From assembly GCA_900551555.1 (NCBI GenBank), contig URWC01000040.1, forward strand, positions 1 to 12,974: DNA of 12,974 nt. Direction: 5' to 3'. A model generated the notes under the pieces. That model did not search any database and was not told where the DNA came from. It saw only the letters and a program-made list of their open reading frames with translations. Below are positions 5,766 to 12,974 of the stretch, piece by piece. Numbering within the stretch: the first letter of the stretch is position 1; every line of letters starts with the position of its first letter. The position numbers and the translations under genes are program-made. The stretch is from an uncultured Collinsella sp. Its GTDB lineage: Bacteria > Actinomycetota > Coriobacteriia > Coriobacteriales > Coriobacteriaceae.

Positions 5766-5794
5766 TGCGACAAAGGGACTGCCCCTTTGTCACA
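5766..5794. repeat. 29-bp palindrome, REP-like copy 2
   Basis: It matches the copy at 5332-5360 at 26 of 29 bases; the three changes leave 11 of 14 outer pairs or more intact. Together the copies bound a 463-base block with the toxin-like locus. A small direct repeat GGCACAAC (5733-5740, 5742-5749) lies just before it. Confidence 0.75.
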
Positions 5795-5820
5795 TCCAAA
5801 ATATTGCCTTTACGTGTTGA

Positions 5821-5865
5821 TGCACACGGTGTGCAATAATACTCGCACTGTGCAATAGCGCACAG
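5821..5865. promoter_or_regulatory. Palindromic operator-like sites ahead of tetR2
   Basis: TGCACAC-G-GTGTGCA (5821-5835) is a perfect 7-base-arm palindrome. CTGTGC-N6-GCACAG (5848-5865) is a second. Both carry TGTGCAATA (5830-5838 and 5849-5857), spaced 19 bases, close to two helical turns. An AT-rich -10 candidate AATAAT (5835-5840) lies between them, with TTGATG (5817-5822) upstream at too short a spacing to be sure. Autoregulation by TetR2 is the likely use. Confidence 0.55.
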
Positions 5866-5886
5866 GCTGAGTAACAAGGAGGACGC

Positions 5887-6597
5887 TTGTCCCAGCTCGA
5901 GAAATGTGATCGCCGGTCCCTTCGCTCGCAGCGTGCCCTTCGCCAGGCACTTGCCAGCGAGCTTGCCGAAAGCGGCGACCTTTCGCGCATTAATGTCGCG
6001 TCGCTCACCGAGCGCGCCGGCCTTACGCGCCGTACGTTCTATTCGCACTACCGCGATATCCCCGACTTTATCAATCAAATCGAGGACGGCTTGCTGGCCG
6101 AGATCCGTGAGCGCATTGAGCTCATCACCGCAGCTCAGCTGCCCGATCTCTATCACAACATCGATGAGCTCGAGCCGGCGCCCGGTTCGGTTGAGCTGCT
6201 GCGTTATCTTGCGGCCAACCGCGACTTAATCGGTGCGCTGTTGGGTCCGGGCGGCGACCAGGCCTTCATTAAAAGGATCATCGACACTGCTCGTGAGGCT
6301 GTGGTGCCTCGTGCACAGACGGGTATTTTGGGCCTGGCGCTGGGCACGTTCTTTGACTACTACGTCACCTACGTCGTGAGTGCCGAGGTCGGTATGATTC
6401 AGCGCTGGTTTGAGCGTGGGCTTACCGAATCGCCCGAGGCCATGGCGCGCATTATGACGGTGCTCGCCTTTGTGCGCCCCGGCGACCTGTATGGCCAACC
6501 TATCGATATCAACGTGCCGGAATACGGCATGAAGCTATTGAATCTGCAGCTCGAGGACGCGGTCGACACCACCGCAACCGTCGAGTCCAACAACTAA
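5887..6597 (+). CDS. TetR/AcrR-family transcriptional regulator (TetR2)
   Basis: A 236-residue regulator. The N-terminal domain has RSLRSQRALRQALASELAES (11-30), then the helix-turn-helix INVASLTERAGLTRRTFYSHYRDIPDF (35-61), a good TetR match. The C-terminal ligand domain is not recognisable. The start is a TTG four bases after AAGGAGGA; no ATG in this frame lies nearby, so TTG is the best choice, and weak initiation may keep the repressor low. The activase gene begins 11 bases after its stop, so the two form an operon. The palindromes at 5821-5865 are likely its binding sites. The ligand is unknown; an acyl-CoA or fatty acid would suit the partner gene but is speculation. Confidence 0.85.
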   Translation: MSQLEKCDRRSLRSQRALRQALASELAESGDLSRINVASLTERAGLTRRTFYSHYRDIPDFINQIEDGLLAEIRERIELITAAQLPDLYHNIDELEPAPGSVELLRYLAANRDLIGALLGPGGDQAFIKRIIDTAREAVVPRAQTGILGLALGTFFDYYVTYVVSAEVGMIQRWFERGLTESPEAMARIMTVLAFVRPGDLYGQPIDINVPEYGMKLLNLQLEDAVDTTATVESNN

Positions 6598-6608
6598 GAG
6601 GAGAGACA

Positions 6609-9600
6609 ATGAGCAAACTCGTCGAGGGCATTAAGGACCGTATGGTCGCTGCCGCGCGTGAGGCTGCGCCCGCCGTGGTGGATGCCGCGCAGAAGGCCGC
6701 GACCGCAGCTGCCGAGAAAGTTGCCGAGGCAGTTGCCGATGCCAAGAACGCGGCAGGGGAGACGCTCACTGCCGACGCAGCCACGCCCAACGTTGCCGAG
6801 TCCGTAGCCGCCACCCACGCCCCCGAAGGCGCGATCTTCAACCCCGAGAACGCTCGTGGCAACCTGCACCTGGGCATCGACGTGGGCTCCACCACCGTTA
6901 AGCTCGCCGTGCTCAACGACGACAACCAGATCGTCTACGCCAAGTACCAGCGCCACCACACCGATGTCCGCGCTTGCGCCCGCGACCTGTTCGAGGGCGC
7001 TGCGACCGTGCTGCCGACGGCCCAGATGACCTGCGCCATTACCGGCTCGGGCGGCCTGCTGCTGTCCCAGTGGCTCGACCTGGAGTTTGTCCAGGAGGTC
7101 ATCGCCAGCAAGCGTGCCGTCGAGACCCTCATTCCGGCCACCGATGTCGCCATCGAGCTGGGCGGCGAGGACGCCAAGATCATCTACTTCGACAACGGCA
7201 TCGAGCAGCGCATGAACGGCACCTGCGCCGGTGGCACGGGCGCGTTCATCGACCAGATGGCAACCCTGCTGCACACCGATGCCAGTGGTCTCAACGAGCT
7301 CGCGGCCAACGCCACCACCATCTATCCCATCGCCAGCCGCTGCGGCGTCTTTGCCAAGACCGACGTCCAGCCACTGCTCAACGAGGGTGCCCGCCCCGAG
7401 GACGTGGCCGCCTCCATCTTCCAGGCTGTCGTGACCCAGACCATCTCGGGCCTGGCGTGCGGCCGTCCCATCCGCGGCAACGTCGCCTTCCTGGGCGGCC
7501 CGCTGCAGTACCTCTCCGAGCTGCGCCACCGCTTCTACCTCACGCTCAACCTGGACGAGGAGCACCGCATCGTGCCCCAAAACGCTCACCTGTTTGTGGC
7601 GAGCGGCGCTGCCATGGCGCACGAGTCCAACAAGCTCAGCACGTTCCCGCAGCTCATCGAGGCTATCGATGCCCTGGGTGACACACAGGGTGCCGAGGTC
7701 GAGCGCCTGGATCCGCTCTTTGCCACCGACGAGGACTTCGCCGAGTTCAAAACCCGCCACGACCAGGAAGTCGTCCCCAAGGGCAAGCTCGACGGCTACA
7801 CCGGCCGCGTGTTCATCGGCATCGACGCCGGCTCCACCACCATGAAGGCCGCGCTCGTGGGCGAGGACGGTCAGCTGCTGCACACCTGGTACGGCAACAA
7901 CAACGGCGACATCCTTGGCACGGCCAAGGTCATCATGGCCGATTTCTACAACCACATCCCCGCCGGCTGCACCATCGGCCACGTGACAACTACGGGCTAC
8001 GGCGAGGCGCTGCTCATCGAGGCGCTCAAGGCCGACTCCGGCGAGATCGAGACCGTTGCGCACCTGCGCGGCGCCAAGGCGTTCCTGCCCGGCGTCGAGT
8101 TTATTCTGGACATTGGCGGCCAGGACATGAAGTGCCTGCGCGTCAAGGACGGCGTGATCGAGCACATCATGCTCAACGAGGCCTGCTCGTCGGGTTGCGG
8201 TAGCTTTATCGAGAGCTTCGCCGTCTCTATGAATATGGACGTGCGCGCGTTCGCAAACGCTGCCATCCATGCCAAGGCCCCGGTCGACCTGGGCAGCCGC
8301 TGCACGGTCTTTATGAACTCGCGCGTCAAGCAGGCGCAAAAGGAAGGCGCCACGGTGGGCGACATTGCGGCCGGCCTGTCCTATTCCGTCATCAAGAACG
8401 CCCTGTTCAAGGTCATTAAGCTGCGCGACCCCAAGGAGATCGGCAGCCAGGTGATCGTCCAGGGCGGCACCTTTATGTCCGATGCGACGCTGCGCGCGTT
8501 TGAGCAGCTCACCGGCGTTCATGCCGTGCGTCCCGACATCGCCGGCTGCATGGGCGCCTACGGTGCGGCCTTGCTCGCCCGCGATCGCGCCGGCGCCGAC
8601 GGCACCTCGACCATCCTCTCGGCCGAGGACATCGCACACCTCACCGTGACGCAAAAGCATGTCCGCTGCGGCCGTTGCTCTAACAACTGCCAGCTTACCG
8701 TCAACGACTTTGGCGGCGGCAGGCGCTTCATTACCGGCAACCGCTGCGAGAAGGGCGCCGGCCACAAAAAGCAAAAGACCGAGGCCCCCAACCTCTTCAA
8801 AAAGAAAAACGAGTTGCTGTTTAACCGCGAGGTGCTGAGCCCCGACGAGGCCCCGCGCGGCACCGTCGGCATCCCGCGCGCGCTCAACATGTACGAGAAC
8901 TACCCCTTCTGGCATGCATTCTTTACGCGCCTGGGCTTTAGCGTGCAGCTGTCCGACCAGTCGAGCAAAAAGACCTACCAGGCGGGCATCGAGTCCATGC
9001 CGTCCGAGAGCGTGTGCTACCCGGCAAAGATGAGCCACGGCCATGTGATGAACCTTATCGACCGCGATGTCGACTTCATCTGGATGCCGTGCGTGCGTTG
9101 GGAGCGCAAGGAGGATCCGACGGCTGGCAACTGCTATAACTGCCCTATCGTCATGAGCTACCCCACGGCGTTGGCACTCAACATCGACGAGATCCGCGAG
9201 CAGAACATCGAGTTCCTGTACCCATTTGTGCCCTATCACGATAAGACCGAGCTCAAGCGTCGTCTGTACCAGGTGCTCGCCGTCGACCGTGTGGCCGATG
9301 CGCAAGCCGGTCGCGGTCGCGTGCGCGGTCCCAAGATCACGCGCTCCGAGGTCGATGCCGCCGTCAACGCTGCCTTTGAGGCCGACGCGCGCTTCCACGA
9401 GGACATCCAGACCATGGGCGAGGAGGCCCTTAAGTGGGTCGAGGACCACGGCGGCCACGGCATTGTGCTCGCCGGTCGTCCCTACCATAACGACCCCGAG
9501 ATCAACCATGCCCTGCCCGAGCTTATCTCGAGCTTTGGCTTTGCGGTCTTTACCGAGGATTCGCTCGCGCATCTCGTGAAGCCCGAGCGCCCGATTCGCG

Positions 9601-11393
9601 TCGTCGACCAGTGGATGTACCACAGCCGCCTATACGCCGTCGCCCGTTTTGTGACGATGCGCAACGATCTGGACCTGATTCAGCTCAACTCTTTCGGCTG
9701 CGGCCTCGATGCCCTGACCACCGATCAGGTGCAGGAGATTCTGGAAGCCAGCGGCAAGATCTATACCGTGCTCAAGATCGACGAGGTATCCAACCTGGGC
9801 GCCGCGCGCATCCGCATTCGCTCGCTCATGGCCGCGCTCAAGGACCAGGAGGCCGAGCGCCTGGCAGAGGCCATGGCCGCGGGCGAGGCCTACGAGCAGG
9901 GCGATGCCGCGCCGGTGGCGCCCTCCACGGACGCTCCCGCGTTCGCGAGCCGCAAGTATACGTTCGAGGCGCAGCGCGAGAGTGCCTCGACCGCATGGCC
10001 CAAGGTACCCTTTACCGAGCAGATGCGCGAGGAGGGCTACACCATCCTGTGCCCGCAGATGGCGCCGATCCACTTTGACCTGGTCAAAGAGGTGTTCCGC
10101 GGTGCCGGCTACAACTTGGAGCTGCTGCCCTCGACCGACCATGACGCCGTCGAGGCGGGCCTGCGCTACGTGAACAATGACATCTGCTATCCGTCGATTC
10201 TGGTGACGGGTCAGATTATGGAGGCCATCGAGAGCGGTCGGTACGATCTGTCCAAGACGGCTGTGGTCATCAGCCAGACCGGCGGCGGCTGCCGTGCCAC
10301 CAACTACATCGCACTCATCCGCAAGGCCCTGCGCGAGAGCGGCCACCCCGAGATTCCGGTGATCTCGCTTTCGGCCGTGGCGCTCGGCGAGGACAACCCC
10401 GGCTTTAAGGTTACGCCGGCGCTGCTTAAGCAGGCAGTCTACGCGGTGCTCTTTGGCGACGTGATGATGCAGATGCTCTACCGCTGCCGCCCGTACGAGG
10501 CCACGCCCGGTGCCGCCAACGCACTCTATGAGGAGTACATGGCGCGCGCCCGCAAGCTGGCGCCTAAGTTTAACCGCCACAACTACACCAAGCTGTGCCG
10601 CGAGGCCATCCGCGCGTTCGACACCATGCCGCTCGTGGGCGAGGGCACCAAGCCGCGCGTGGGCGTGGTTGGCGAGATCCTGGTCAAGTTCCATCCCACG
10701 GCCAACAACCACGTGGTCGACGTTATCGAGCGCGAGGGCTGCGAGGCCGTAGTACCGGGCCTGCTCGACTTCTTCCTGTACTCCATGAGCAACGCCGAGC
10801 TGCAGAAAGACGAGCTGGGAAGCTCTGCCACTACGCGCGCTGGTATGCAGGCGCTCATCAAGCTCGTGGACTGGATGCGCACGCCGGTGGAGGAGATGCT
10901 CGAGAAGTCCCGCCGCTTTGAGGCACCCGAGCGCATCGGCACCATGGCCGACAAGGCCCGCACGGTGCTTTCGGTGTGCAACAACATGGGCGAAGGCTGG
11001 CTGCTCACGGCCGAGATGCTCGACCTGATTGACCATGGCGCGCCCAACATTATCTGCACGCAGCCCTTCGCGTGCCTGCCCAACCACGTGGTGGGCAAGG
11101 CCGTGATCAAGGAGCTGCGCCGCCAACATCCCGAGAGCAACATCGTCGCGGTGGACTACGACCCCGGTGCATCCGAGGTCAACCAGCTCAACCGCATTAA
11201 GCTCATGATTAGCGTGGCCAAGGAAAACATGCGCGCCGGTAAAGGCTTTAAGCTCGAGAAGGTGGCGCCGCTCGCGATGGACGAGGTCACCGGCCAGATG
11301 CGTGCCCATGATGGCTGCGTGAGCTGTGGACCGGCCAGTGAGGAGGCCGTTGCATCGGTCGCCAAGCGTTTGGGACACGGCATTAAGAAGTAG
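6609..11393 (+). CDS. Large 2-hydroxyacyl-CoA dehydratase activase-like protein
   Basis: A 1594-residue cytosolic protein of the BadF/BadG/BcrA/BcrD (HgdC-like) activase family joined to a DUF2229/HgdB-like section; relatives of this size occur in clostridia and streptococci and have no settled function. Order: Ala-rich helical extension (1-80); ATPase module 1 with GIDVGSTT (89-96), GGEDAK (185-190) and cluster-type cysteines C206 and C245; ATPase module 2 with GIDAGSTT (404-411), GGQDMK (503-508), C526, C530 and C565; a four-Cys knot C687, C690, C694, C713; then the DUF2229-type part with C803, C828, C842 and C845; a dehydratase-like part with GRPYHND (956-962), QTGGGCR (1223-1229); and a C-terminal DGCVSCG (1568-1574). 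In HgdC the paired cysteines hold a [4Fe-4S] cluster between subunits and ATP drives electron transfer; here both modules are in one chain. AGAGGAGAG sets ATG 6609. No separate dehydratase subunit gene is adjacent. Confidence 0.9.
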   Translation: MSKLVEGIKDRMVAAAREAAPAVVDAAQKAATAAAEKVAEAVADAKNAAGETLTADAATPNVAESVAATHAPEGAIFNPENARGNLHLGIDVGSTTVKLAVLNDDNQIVYAKYQRHHTDVRACARDLFEGAATVLPTAQMTCAITGSGGLLLSQWLDLEFVQEVIASKRAVETLIPATDVAIELGGEDAKIIYFDNGIEQRMNGTCAGGTGAFIDQMATLLHTDASGLNELAANATTIYPIASRCGVFAKTDVQPLLNEGARPEDVAASIFQAVVTQTISGLACGRPIRGNVAFLGGPLQYLSELRHRFYLTLNLDEEHRIVPQNAHLFVASGAAMAHESNKLSTFPQLIEAIDALGDTQGAEVERLDPLFATDEDFAEFKTRHDQEVVPKGKLDGYTGRVFIGIDAGSTTMKAALVGEDGQLLHTWYGNNNGDILGTAKVIMADFYNHIPAGCTIGHVTTTGYGEALLIEALKADSGEIETVAHLRGAKAFLPGVEFILDIGGQDMKCLRVKDGVIEHIMLNEACSSGCGSFIESFAVSMNMDVRAFANAAIHAKAPVDLGSRCTVFMNSRVKQAQKEGATVGDIAAGLSYSVIKNALFKVIKLRDPKEIGSQVIVQGGTFMSDATLRAFEQLTGVHAVRPDIAGCMGAYGAALLARDRAGADGTSTILSAEDIAHLTVTQKHVRCGRCSNNCQLTVNDFGGGRRFITGNRCEKGAGHKKQKTEAPNLFKKKNELLFNREVLSPDEAPRGTVGIPRALNMYENYPFWHAFFTRLGFSVQLSDQSSKKTYQAGIESMPSESVCYPAKMSHGHVMNLIDRDVDFIWMPCVRWERKEDPTAGNCYNCPIVMSYPTALALNIDEIREQNIEFLYPFVPYHDKTELKRRLYQVLAVDRVADAQAGRGRVRGPKITRSEVDAAVNAAFEADARFHEDIQTMGEEALKWVEDHGGHGIVLAGRPYHNDPEINHALPELISSFGFAVFTEDSLAHLVKPERPIRVVDQWMYHSRLYAVARFVTMRNDLDLIQLNSFGCGLDALTTDQVQEILEASGKIYTVLKIDEVSNLGAARIRIRSLMAALKDQEAERLAEAMAAGEAYEQGDAAPVAPSTDAPAFASRKYTFEAQRESASTAWPKVPFTEQMREEGYTILCPQMAPIHFDLVKEVFRGAGYNLELLPSTDHDAVEAGLRYVNNDICYPSILVTGQIMEAIESGRYDLSKTAVVISQTGGGCRATNYIALIRKALRESGHPEIPVISLSAVALGEDNPGFKVTPALLKQAVYAVLFGDVMMQMLYRCRPYEATPGAANALYEEYMARARKLAPKFNRHNYTKLCREAIRAFDTMPLVGEGTKPRVGVVGEILVKFHPTANNHVVDVIEREGCEAVVPGLLDFFLYSMSNAELQKDELGSSATTRAGMQALIKLVDWMRTPVEEMLEKSRRFEAPERIGTMADKARTVLSVCNNMGEGWLLTAEMLDLIDHGAPNIICTQPFACLPNHVVGKAVIKELRRQHPESNIVAVDYDPGASEVNQLNRIKLMISVAKENMRAGKGFKLEKVAPLAMDEVTGQMRAHDGCVSCGPASEEAVASVAKRLGHGIKK

Positions 11394-11421
11394 CTGGCCT
11401 GCTATGGGCTGGATATGAGAC

Positions 11422-11458
11422 AAACGGGTGGTAGCCGTACCGGCCACCACCCGTTTTT
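11422..11458 (+). terminator. Strong rho-independent terminator of the tetR2-activase operon
   Basis: AAACGGGTGGT (11422-11432) pairs exactly with ACCACCCGTTT (11446-11456), and the T-run reaches 11458. It lies 28 bases after the activase stop codon. Confidence 0.9.
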
Positions 11459-11459
11459 G

Positions 11460-11698
11460 CTGGACATATGTTGCGCAAATGACCTTGCTACAGCCTTCCG
11501 TGGGCTGCCCGATTTTTGGGTCGGCTCGGGTTCTGGGGACAAGCCGCTGCAGGCTCAGGGCGATTTTTCGCTCAATGCAGGCCGGCACAGCGTGACCTAT
11601 CTGCCAAACGACGAGACGACCGCTACGGTCTGCCCATCGCCACCTACGAGATGGAAGCCGAGAAGTACATCTACCGCGTGTACAAGTACGAGCTGTAG
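11460..11698 (+). pseudogene. Possible frameshifted gene remnant
   Basis: Two protein-like stretches lie in different frames: LPDFWVGSGSGDKPLQ to VTYLPNDET (about 11505-11620, the frame of 11460) and then RYGLPIATYEMEAEKY to the end YRVYKYEL (about 11624-11695, the next frame, stop TAG 11696-11698). Joined by one frameshift near 11620 they read as a sensible C-terminal part of a protein. There is no start with a ribosome binding site, and the segment follows the terminator. I do not recognise the family. The alternative is non-coding sequence with chance open frames. The rest of the gap to 11848 holds only the palindrome at 11801-11820. Confidence 0.35.
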
Positions 11699-11800
11699 GG
11701 CCGCGCTTAGGTTTGACCAATGGAGTATGAAAACACGCCGTTCGCCGATGCTCCTTCCGCGAGTGGCAGCCATATGGTTTGATGTTAGAAACATATAGTT

Positions 11801-11820
11801 GTCGCCAGCCTGCTGGCGAC
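11801..11820. repeat. 20-bp perfect palindrome in an intergenic region
   Basis: GTCGCCAGC, CT, GCTGGCGAC. No T-tract on either side, so it is not a classical terminator. It lies 29 bases before the leader ORF and may be an RNA hairpin or a protein-binding site. Confidence 0.6.
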
Positions 11821-11848
11821 GTTCCCCCTGATATCGGAGGTTCCAGGT

Positions 11849-11887
11849 ATGTTTCGCGCTCCGTTAAACAGCTATCGGTTGGGCTAA
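11849..11887 (+). CDS. 12-codon leader ORF upstream of a small membrane protein gene
   Basis: ATG 11849 has CGGAGG eight bases upstream, the best ribosome binding site in this region. It encodes MFRAPLNSYRLG and stops with TAA one base before the ATG of the next gene. Such spacing suggests translational coupling: ribosomes ending here could restart at 11889, which has only a weak site of its own. The peptide has no run of one amino acid that would suggest attenuation. Confidence 0.45.
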   Translation: MFRAPLNSYRLG

Positions 11888-11888
11888 C

Positions 11889-12338
11889 ATGGGTCGCCGT
11901 GCTATTTCGATAACCCTTGCAGTGGTCTGCCTGGCTGTGCTCCTGGGCGCTACAGGGCTGTTTGCTATAAGCCGAGAAACGTCCTATATGCAGGAATGCG
12001 CTTCCGAAGGGTTTGCCATTGACGGTTACTATCGGGACGACAAAACGAGTCGGGAAACCCTGGCTTTTCTTGAGGAGGACAACTGTCGATGGCAGCTGGT
12101 CGACCAAAACGGAATCTGCACAGACGGGCAGTTTAAGCGTACGGATGACCCCAACATCCTGGTATTAAAGAAGGAAAACGGCGAAGAATTCGGCACGGTT
12201 CACGTTGCGTATATATCGCGCCGACGCAATCAGGGGCAGATTTACCTAATTAGAGATACTAAGGTGACCCGATTTTATCTTGTGAGCACCGATCCGGCGT
12301 TTACGGTGGAGTCTGGCGATGTCGATGCGGACGTCTGA
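11889..12338 (+). CDS. Small membrane-anchored protein of unknown function
   Basis: A 149-residue protein with a positive start (MGRR) and one hydrophobic segment (about 5-27), either a signal anchor or an uncleaved signal peptide, followed by about 120 residues outside the membrane. The outer part has repeated short blocks of the kind GYYRDD, CRWQLVDQNG, CTDGQF, NILVLKKENGEEFG and QIYLIRD, suggesting a small beta-rich fold. Cysteines lie at 14, 37, 66 and 77. I do not recognise a family. The frame is closed upstream by a stop at 11865-11867, so 11889 is the first start. Expression probably depends on the leader ORF that ends one base upstream. Confidence 0.75.
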   Translation: MGRRAISITLAVVCLAVLLGATGLFAISRETSYMQECASEGFAIDGYYRDDKTSRETLAFLEEDNCRWQLVDQNGICTDGQFKRTDDPNILVLKKENGEEFGTVHVAYISRRRNQGQIYLIRDTKVTRFYLVSTDPAFTVESGDVDADV

Positions 12339-12361
12339 TTCACGGCAATAAAACGGCGAGT

Positions 12362-12391
12362 ATGGCGCGGGTGCGAACTGCGCCCCGCCAT
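12362..12391. terminator. Hairpin between convergent genes, possible two-way terminator
   Basis: ATGGCG plus GGG pair with CCC plus CGCCAT, with one bulged base and an 11-base loop. Only three Ts follow on the plus strand; on the minus strand a CGTTTTATT stretch follows a few bases later. It lies in the 125-base gap between a plus-strand and a minus-strand gene, where a terminator is expected. Confidence 0.4.
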
Positions 12392-12463
12392 TTGCTCGTG
12401 TCCGTATCGCGTCTGCGCCTCGTTGTAACTTGCGTCCGTGCGAGCATTCGTCCCGCGCTGGCA

Positions 12464-12974
12464 TTACTCCACATCAAACTCCACGCGATCGAGTTCGGGC
12501 ACGTTGAGGTCGATGAGCTTGCGGGCGACGTGGCGGTCGTGCGCCCCGAGCGCCTCGCTTGTCGTCACATGGGCGACAATCTCGCGCTCGACGATGCCCT
12601 CCTCGTCGCCTTCGGTGGTCGAGGTTTCGACGGCGACGGTGTAATCCTTAAAGCCCGGCAGCACCGCGGCAAGCTCGCGTGTGGTCTCGGTGACGCCATA
12701 GCCGTCCTGCACGCCGGCCTGCGCCGAGCCAATGGACCCCGCGGTCATGACGATGCAGGGGATGGCAAAGACTACCGTACCCACAATGATGCGGCGGCGC
12801 ACCTTGCGTGACAGCTCGTTGACCTCGGCGTCTTCTTCGGCGGTCACAATGCCGTCGCCGTTAAGGTCGCGCTTGAGCGGCACGCGCAGAAGAAGTAGTA
12901 CGGCTTCGGCCGCGAGTGCGATAAAGACTACGTTGATGCCAAACTCGTAGAGCGCCGAGAGAAACAGCGACCCG
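12464..12974 (-). CDS. Membrane protein with an EF-hand-like loop, 5' end outside the window
   Basis: On the minus strand the frame is open from the right window edge to a TAA at 12466-12464, giving 169 visible residues. A hydrophobic segment (about 11-30) is followed by a perfect EF-hand-type loop, DLNGDGIVTAEE (residues 36-47, bases 12868-12833), with D, N, D, G, V and E at loop positions 1, 3, 5, 6, 8 and 12. Then comes a basic stretch KVRRR (57-61), a second membrane segment (about 62-82) and a roughly 85-residue soluble acidic domain ending in FDVE. A GTG at 12883 would give a shorter protein but has no ribosome binding site and would discard the first membrane segment. I do not recognise the family; calcium binding is inferred only from the loop. 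Confidence 0.7.
   Translation of the reverse strand, partial: GSLFLSALYEFGINVVFIALAAEAVLLLLRVPLKRDLNGDGIVTAEEDAEVNELSRKVRRRIIVGTVVFAIPCIVMTAGSIGSAQAGVQDGYGVTETTRELAAVLPGFKDYTVAVETSTTEGDEEGIVEREIVAHVTTSEALGAHDRHVARKLIDLNVPELDRVEFDVE

Noticed and set aside
5332..5794. CRISPR-like repeat pair
   Set aside because: Only two palindromic copies 406 bases apart, with a gene and promoters between them; no regular spacers or cas genes.
6594..9623. A 1009-codon open frame on the minus strand
   Set aside because: It is fully antisense to the activase gene, has low-complexity composition rich in Ala, Gly, Val, His and Asp, and no recognisable domain. Long antisense frames are expected opposite GC-rich coding sequence.
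11415..11798. A 127-codon plus-strand ORF after the activase
   Set aside because: As drawn it begins before the terminator hairpin and reads through it; only part of it, with a frameshift, looks protein-like and is listed as a possible remnant.
9630..12107. An 825-codon open frame on the minus strand
   Set aside because: It runs antisense through the activase, its terminator and the small membrane protein gene, with no ribosome binding site or domain; a composition artefact.
12362..12811. A 149-codon plus-strand ORF at the right end
   Set aside because: It is antisense to the minus-strand membrane protein, which has two hydrophobic segments and an EF-hand-type loop and is the better candidate.

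Overview
The window looks like chromosomal DNA of a gut-type anaerobic actinobacterium, most likely a coriobacterium close to Collinsella. This is inferred from the fairly high GC coding sequence, good AGGAGG-type ribosome binding sites, a very large oxygen-sensitive type of activase, and the palindromic intergenic repeats. No rRNA, tRNA, CRISPR array, transposase or integrase was seen.

Layout, left to right. (a) 1-2258: the tail of an unidentified gene, then an ammonium transporter gene (amt) and a PII signal protein gene (glnK). A 106-bp imperfect palindrome separates these two. (b) 2259-4358: a TetR-type repressor and an MFS efflux-type transporter. Two matching operator-like sites lie on either side of the repressor's terminator, just ahead of the transporter. 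(c) 4359-5360: a Cof-type HAD phosphatase whose ribosome binding site lies in the right arm of a perfect 15-bp inverted repeat. (d) 5332-5794: a block bounded by two copies of a 29-bp palindrome. It holds a 41-residue hydrophobic peptide gene with the signs of a type I toxin-antitoxin locus: a masked ribosome binding site, pairing between the 5' and 3' ends of the mRNA, and a convergent promoter for a short antisense RNA. (e) 5795-11458: a second TetR-type regulator with palindromic sites ahead of it, and 11 bases downstream a 1594-residue protein of the 2-hydroxyacyl-CoA dehydratase activase family, closed by a strong terminator. (f) 11459-12974: a probable gene remnant, a small membrane-anchored protein preceded by a 12-codon leader ORF, and, on the minus strand, the 3' part of a membrane protein with an EF-hand-like loop.

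How the parts may work together. Amt and GlnK form the usual ammonium uptake and sensing pair. TetR1 probably represses the MFS transporter. TetR2 probably controls itself and the activase. The most unusual material is regulatory: the candidate type I toxin-antitoxin cassette between REP-like palindromes, and two genes (tetR1 and the HAD phosphatase) where an inverted repeat surrounds a -10-like hexamer and its right arm covers the ribosome binding site. In that arrangement read-through transcripts would be translationally silenced while transcripts from the internal promoter would be translated. All identifications were made by eye from motifs; no database search was run.
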